Program-made: the position numbers and the translations under genes
Notes under the pieces: generated by a model
Told to the model about the DNA's origin: nothing
Databases searched by the model: none
What the model saw: only the letters and a program-made list of their open reading frames with translations
Origin: CAYZED01 sp964477445
Lineage (GTDB): Bacteria > Bacillota > Clostridia > Lutisporales > Lutisporaceae
NCBI GenBank assembly: GCA_964477445.1
Contig: CAYZED010000013.1
Span: forward strand, 7,090 to 71,089
Length of the DNA: 64,000 nucleotides
Direction: 5' to 3'
Part shown: piece after piece, positions 60,315-64,000 of the stretch
Layout: every line of letters starts with the position of its first letter
How positions within the stretch are numbered: the stretch's first letter is position 1

Positions 60315-61112
60315 CTAAACTGACGCAATATTTTTGCGATCAAAAACAAAATGAGTAATAAGAATGAAAATGCCAGAGAGTAACAAGCTCAAAATAAGAT
60401 AATTACTATTCAAAGCTCCTTTGGTTAGAATATCTGCTGCATTAAAATAAGCAAAAGGAGTTATATATCCTAGTCCAGAATCAGGGAAGGATTGGTGCAA
60501 AAATTCAATAATATAGAAAACGAACACTATTCCCATTGAGGTAGGTAAAACTGTCTTAACTCTTTTCATGAAAACAGATACCATCATACCGAAAGTTAAG
60601 AAAAAAAACTGAACTAATAGTAAACTTGCATTTAGTACCACCAAGGTTCCAAAATCATATGTTTTCGATGTTATAAAACTAATTATTAAAGTCGAAGCCC
60701 AAGTGAAAATAACATATTGTGACAAAACAAATGTAATCGCTGAAAGCCCTTTTGCTCCCACTATAGTATTTCTAGTGACTGGTTTAGAAACTAAGAAATC
60801 TGCTGTATATTCACGCTCTTCCTTAGAGATAACAGCATATCCTAATTTCATCCCGTATATTGCTGCAGCTAGCATTACATAGTTTTGGATAAATCCAAAG
60901 AATCCTAGCACTTCTGCGAAATTAAATTTCCCCAACCCCAATGCTTTTACTAAAACTGCAGGAAATTTAGATATAACTGCATTCATTTTATCCGCCTCTT
61001 TGGCAATGGCTGGAAACATCAACATAAATCCTAATACGATAATAATTATACAAATAGTCCAAATTAAAAATTCTTTCATACCCATTTTTATTTCATGTAA
61101 ATAGATATTCAT
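60315..61112 (-). CDS. ABC-2-type permease, subunit 2
   Basis: A 265-residue paralogue of the downstream permease with six hydrophobic segments and a matching loop, SKEEREYTADFLVSKPVTRN. It follows the ATPase gene by three bases. The two subunits probably form a heterodimer in the membrane. AGGAGT precedes the ATG. Confidence 0.88.
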   Translation of the reverse strand: MNIYLHEIKMGMKEFLIWTICIIIIVLGFMLMFPAIAKEADKMNAVISKFPAVLVKALGLGKFNFAEVLGFFGFIQNYVMLAAAIYGMKLGYAVISKEEREYTADFLVSKPVTRNTIVGAKGLSAITFVLSQYVIFTWASTLIISFITSKTYDFGTLVVLNASLLLVQFFFLTFGMMVSVFMKRVKTVLPTSMGIVFVFYIIEFLHQSFPDSGLGYITPFAYFNAADILTKGALNSNYLILSLLLSGIFILITHFVFDRKNIASV

Positions 61113-61115
61113 GTG

Positions 61116-62000
61116 TTACTCCTCCTTCTCATAGTAATGCATGAAAATCTCTTCAAGCGTTGGTTCTTCTACCACAAGGTTCTTTGTTTTTCGGACATGA
61201 AGTTTTTCTATAATTAATGAAACTTCTCCGCCGAATAAAAACTCTGCTTTTTCCTTCTTTACTTCCAGTTCCGTTATTCCTGCAATATCAAAGTATCCAT
61301 CTGGTATTGACTCAGCCATTTCAACCTTAAATCGTTTATAGTTTGCATCTTGCATAGATTCAATTTGATCAACTTTAACCATTCTTCCATCTTTAATAAT
61401 ACCAACTCTGTTACATAGTTTCTGAACTTCTCCAAGGATATGCGATGAAAAAAGTACTGTTGCGCCTTTTTTATTTTCTTCTTCGATTAGCTCAAAAAAC
61501 CTCTGTTGCATTAATGGATCCAATCCACTAGTTGGTTCATCAAGTATTATTAATTTGGGACTGTGTAGCAATCCTTGAACTATACCAACTTTTTTCTTGT
61601 TCCCATATGATAAATCATCAATTTTTTTATTTAAATCCAAATCCATAATTTCAGCAAGCTTGTTAATTCTCTTTAGGTCAACATTTTTATAGAAACTAGC
61701 AGAATATTTCAGTAAATCAAAGACTTTCATATTATCATAGTAGAAAACTTCTGCTGGTAGATATCCAATGTTTTTTCGAATTTCAACACCTTCTTTAATG
61801 CAATCTTTGCCAAAAATAGTTGCAGATCCGCTTGTTGGATATATTAGTGACAATAATGTTCTTATAGTAGTAGATTTTCCCGCTCCATTAGGTCCAATAA
61901 ATCCAAATATCTCGCCTTCTTTAACATCAAAACTTACATCGATAATACCGCGTGATTTACCATAATATTTGGTCAAATTCCTAATTTCAATTACATTCAT
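61116..62000 (-). CDS. ABC exporter ATPase
   Basis: 294 residues of the drug/peptide exporter type (CcmA/BcrA-like): Walker A FIGPNGAGKSTTIRTLL, Q-loop GYLPAEVFYYD, signature DLSYGNKKKVGIVQGL, Walker B LIILDEPTSGLD and H-loop LFSSHILGEVQK. A C-terminal domain of about 70 residues follows. It powers the two permeases encoded downstream. It is divergent from the chemoreceptor gene, with a shared 174-base control region. Confidence 0.93.
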   Translation of the reverse strand: MNVIEIRNLTKYYGKSRGIIDVSFDVKEGEIFGFIGPNGAGKSTTIRTLLSLIYPTSGSATIFGKDCIKEGVEIRKNIGYLPAEVFYYDNMKVFDLLKYSASFYKNVDLKRINKLAEIMDLDLNKKIDDLSYGNKKKVGIVQGLLHSPKLIILDEPTSGLDPLMQQRFFELIEEENKKGATVLFSSHILGEVQKLCNRVGIIKDGRMVKVDQIESMQDANYKRFKVEMAESIPDGYFDIAGITELEVKKEKAEFLFGGEVSLIIEKLHVRKTKNLVVEEPTLEEIFMHYYEKEE

Positions 62001-62061
62001 TATTTCTGCCTCCTATAACATTTTCTAATCCTACATTATATTTTAACACATTATTTTCTTA

Positions 62062-62082
62062 ATTTGGTCTTTTTATTTGGTC
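62062..62082. promoter_or_regulatory. Direct repeat in the ABC/MCP control region
   Basis: ATTTGGTC occurs twice with 13-base spacing upstream of the ABC operon (GACCAAAT on the coding strand), next to a TATAAT-like box at 62035-62040. It is a candidate regulator site; no regulator is adjacent. Confidence 0.4.
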
Positions 62083-62097
62083 ATTCTAGTTAATACA

Positions 62098-62127
62098 TTT
62101 ACATTAAGCCTTCTTTTTTTGTATAAT
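62098..62127 (+). promoter_or_regulatory. Promoter of the chemoreceptor gene
   Basis: TTTACA and TATAAT are 18 bases apart on the plus strand. Nine-base inverted arms, TTACATTAA (62099-62107) and TTAATGTAA (62130-62138), enclose the -10 box and could be an operator. Confidence 0.65.
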
Positions 62128-62174
62128 ATTTAATGTAATAAATAAAAATAAAAGAAAGCTAAGGAGTAAAAAAC

Positions 62175-63713
62175 ATGACAAAAAAAGGTAATCAAAGAAG
62201 CACAATTTTTGTAAAGAATGAAACTGATGCCAATAGATTCGCATCCTTTATTATGTTGCTAACGATTATATTTGTAGCACTTGTTTACGTGTTAGATCTT
62301 ATCGGACTTTTTATTGTTCCAATTAACACCATGACAATAGCGATGGCTATCTCTTCATTCTTCCTAATTATGCCTGCTATACTAGTATTTATTTTCAAGG
62401 TCGAGGGTTCATGGTTAAAATATATTATTGTATCTTTTGCAGTGCTAATGGTATCAACAGTTTCTGCGTTTTTAACTTTTCATACCCTTCTTCTTTATGT
62501 TTTCGCTATAGCAATATCTAGTTTATATTTTTCAAGAAGTTTAACTTGGTTCTCCGTTATTTTAACAATTATCTTAACTTCAATTGCCCAAATTCTTTCC
62601 TTACAGTTAGGTGGCGTAGTTGATAACAACTTCAAAATTCTATATGATGTGTTAATTTACGGTGTAGTACCTCGTGCAATCGAACTCGTTGCTCTATCAT
62701 TTATATTCACTGCACTAGCTAACAGAACAAGAAGAATGCTTGAAAATGTAATGGATGCCGAAGAGCAAAAAGTCGTTTTAGATAATGCTATGAAAGTAAA
62801 AGAACAATCCACAAAAGTTTCAGAAGTTTTAAAGGATTCAGTAACACAATTAACAAAAATAACCATTGATACTACCTTGCAGAGCAAAAACATCGCTGAA
62901 AGCGCTAATAAAGCCATGAGGGGTTCGGAAAAAACAATTGAATATGTAGCTTTAGCTACTAATGAGTTTTATGAAGTTTCAGAAAGTTTAGAAGCTGCTT
63001 CAAAAGAAAACAATTTGATATTTACGAGTTCGAAAGAAATCGATGCTCTTGCAAAAGAAAATCAACTAATTATTAAAACCGCCACAGAAAAAATGAACTA
63101 TATTAATAAATCAACAGCAAACAGCACTGAAACTATATCCCGACTCGGAGATCGGTCAAATGAAATCGGGAAAATTGTTGATGTTATCACTGCTATTTCT
63201 GAACAAACAAATTTACTAGCACTTAATGCCGCTATCGAATCTGCAAGAGCTGGAGAAGCTGGAAAAGGCTTTGCTGTTGTCGCTGATGAAGTTAGAAAGC
63301 TTGCTGAACAATCAAAAAATGCTTCTGAAGAAATCTCAAAACTTATTTCAGAAGTACTTAAAGATACCTCATCAGCCGTTGAAAACATGAATACTGGAAA
63401 AGAAATTGTTGATGACGGCCTTCAAATTATGAAACTTGCGGAAGTTTCGACAGAAAAAATAACTAATGCATTAGCTTCAATTAGTATTAAAATAAGTTCG
63501 GTAAGTCAAATTTCGAAAGACGCAGCAAGCCAAAGTGGGCAGCTCGCACATATGGTTGAAGAAATAAAAGAAATTAATGCTGAGAGCCTAAATGATATGA
63601 AAGAGATTGTAATTGCCACCGAATCCCAACTTAAAGATATTGGAATAATTGAAAAATCTGTAGACGATATTGACAAAATATCTACACAACTGCTTGATGT
63701 AGTAGGAAAGTGA
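62175..63713 (+). CDS. Methyl-accepting chemotaxis protein with multi-helix membrane sensor
   Basis: 512 residues. The first 180 contain about six hydrophobic segments and no large outer domain, so any signal is sensed in or near the membrane. There is no HAMP domain. A coiled signalling region follows with the conserved hairpin tip EQTNLLALNAAIESARAGEA and GKGFAVVADEVRKLAEQ, which binds CheA/CheW. The ending lacks a CheR-docking pentapeptide. The start ATG follows AAGGAG. It is a single gene followed by the 138-bp tandem repeat. Confidence 0.93.
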   Translation: MTKKGNQRSTIFVKNETDANRFASFIMLLTIIFVALVYVLDLIGLFIVPINTMTIAMAISSFFLIMPAILVFIFKVEGSWLKYIIVSFAVLMVSTVSAFLTFHTLLLYVFAIAISSLYFSRSLTWFSVILTIILTSIAQILSLQLGGVVDNNFKILYDVLIYGVVPRAIELVALSFIFTALANRTRRMLENVMDAEEQKVVLDNAMKVKEQSTKVSEVLKDSVTQLTKITIDTTLQSKNIAESANKAMRGSEKTIEYVALATNEFYEVSESLEAASKENNLIFTSSKEIDALAKENQLIIKTATEKMNYINKSTANSTETISRLGDRSNEIGKIVDVITAISEQTNLLALNAAIESARAGEAGKGFAVVADEVRKLAEQSKNASEEISKLISEVLKDTSSAVENMNTGKEIVDDGLQIMKLAEVSTEKITNALASISIKISSVSQISKDAASQSGQLAHMVEEIKEINAESLNDMKEIVIATESQLKDIGIIEKSVDDIDKISTQLLDVVGK

Positions 63714-63725
63714 ATAAATTCAACA

Positions 63726-64000
63726 ATGACAAAAGCAATTCAGAAGCTTCAGAGCCCCAATTTCCGCGTAAATTGGTACGGTGTCAAAGCCACCTTCTGA
63801 AATTCTGAATTGCTGTCATTTCAATCTCTTTTTATTAATCCGCCCATCGAATTTACTTCAGAAATGACAAAAGCAATTCAGAAGCTTCAGAGCCCCAATT
63901 TCCGCGTAAATTGGTACGGTGTCAAAGCCACCTTCTGAAATTCTGAATTGCTGTCATTTCAATCTCTTTTTATTAATCCGCCCATCGAATTTACTTCAGA
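63726..64000. repeat. 138-bp tandem repeat at the window end
   Basis: Two apparently identical 138-bp units stand head to tail (starts 63726 and 63864), the second cut by the window edge. Each holds a 12-base inverted repeat, AGCAATTCAGAA with TTCTGAATTGCT, around an inner stem CCAATTT-CCGCGT-AAATTGG, followed by a T-rich stretch. It follows the chemoreceptor stop and could end its transcript. Whether the copies are real or an assembly effect cannot be told here. Confidence 0.9.

Overview
The window looks like a low-GC, anaerobic Firmicute of the Clostridia type. The evidence is AT-rich codon use, strong AGGAGG ribosome binding sites with frequent TTG and GTG starts, an Ecf A1-A2-T/truA and rplM/rpsI neighbourhood, an ECF sigma/anti-sigma pair of the Sigma_reg type, a c-di-AMP (ydaO) riboswitch, nickel-pincer (lar) genes and a giant 2-hydroxyacyl-CoA dehydratase activase-type protein. 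It is a draft scaffold: ten runs of N interrupt it, several inside genes, and at least two (larB, pabB) have duplicated flanks that make intact genes look broken. No intact tRNA, rRNA, transposase, integrase or CRISPR array was seen.

Layout. 1-5.4 kb is an accessory zone: a decayed AAA_14/DUF4143 ATPase, a YafQ-DinJ module, a phosphoesterase, an MqsA-like regulator paired with a SecB-like chaperone but no toxin, a HigB-HigA module and a 48-bp tandem repeat array ending in a 96-nt hairpin. 5.4-23.3 kb is a long run of minus-strand metabolic genes: guaB-guaA (GMP synthesis, own promoter), larB-larC downstream of the giant activase, then pabA-pabB-pabC-folE-folP/folB-folK plus a Ser/Thr kinase. 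22-35 kb is again accessory: three AAA_14/DUF4143 ATPases flank a truncated MFS gene and a five-gene operon of a Tes/MJ0619-type radical SAM protein, an isoprenylcysteine-methyltransferase-like protein, a DUF4395 protein, a divergent Lgt paralogue and a small membrane protein, which is the best candidate here for an undescribed system, probably acting on lipids. DUF2442/DUF4160/Phd and ParE/Phd cassettes, a sigma/anti-sigma pair and a purN remnant follow, and then a GNAT gene under a c-di-AMP riboswitch. 

35.6-54 kb holds two tandem arylsulfotransferase paralogues, rpsI-rplM with leader and promoter, two DUF445 membrane proteins, a monooxygenase/iron-alcohol-dehydrogenase pair, a secreted glucosaminidase with Ig-like repeats, truA and the ECF transporter energising module, a DUF5050 protein, exoA and an ADP-ribosylglycohydrolase. 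55-62 kb carries a phosphorelay operon (hybrid kinase, Hpt, receiver, EAL-HDOD) and an ABC exporter. The window ends with a chemoreceptor followed by a 138-bp tandem repeat.

How the parts connect. GuaB and GuaA make GMP, hence GTP, which FolE turns into the pterin branch; PabA/B/C make p-aminobenzoate; FolB, FolK and FolP join the two, so purine and folate genes form one metabolic block. Overlapping start/stop codons (TAATG, ATGA, TTGA) show tight coupling within the activase-lar and pab-fol operons.
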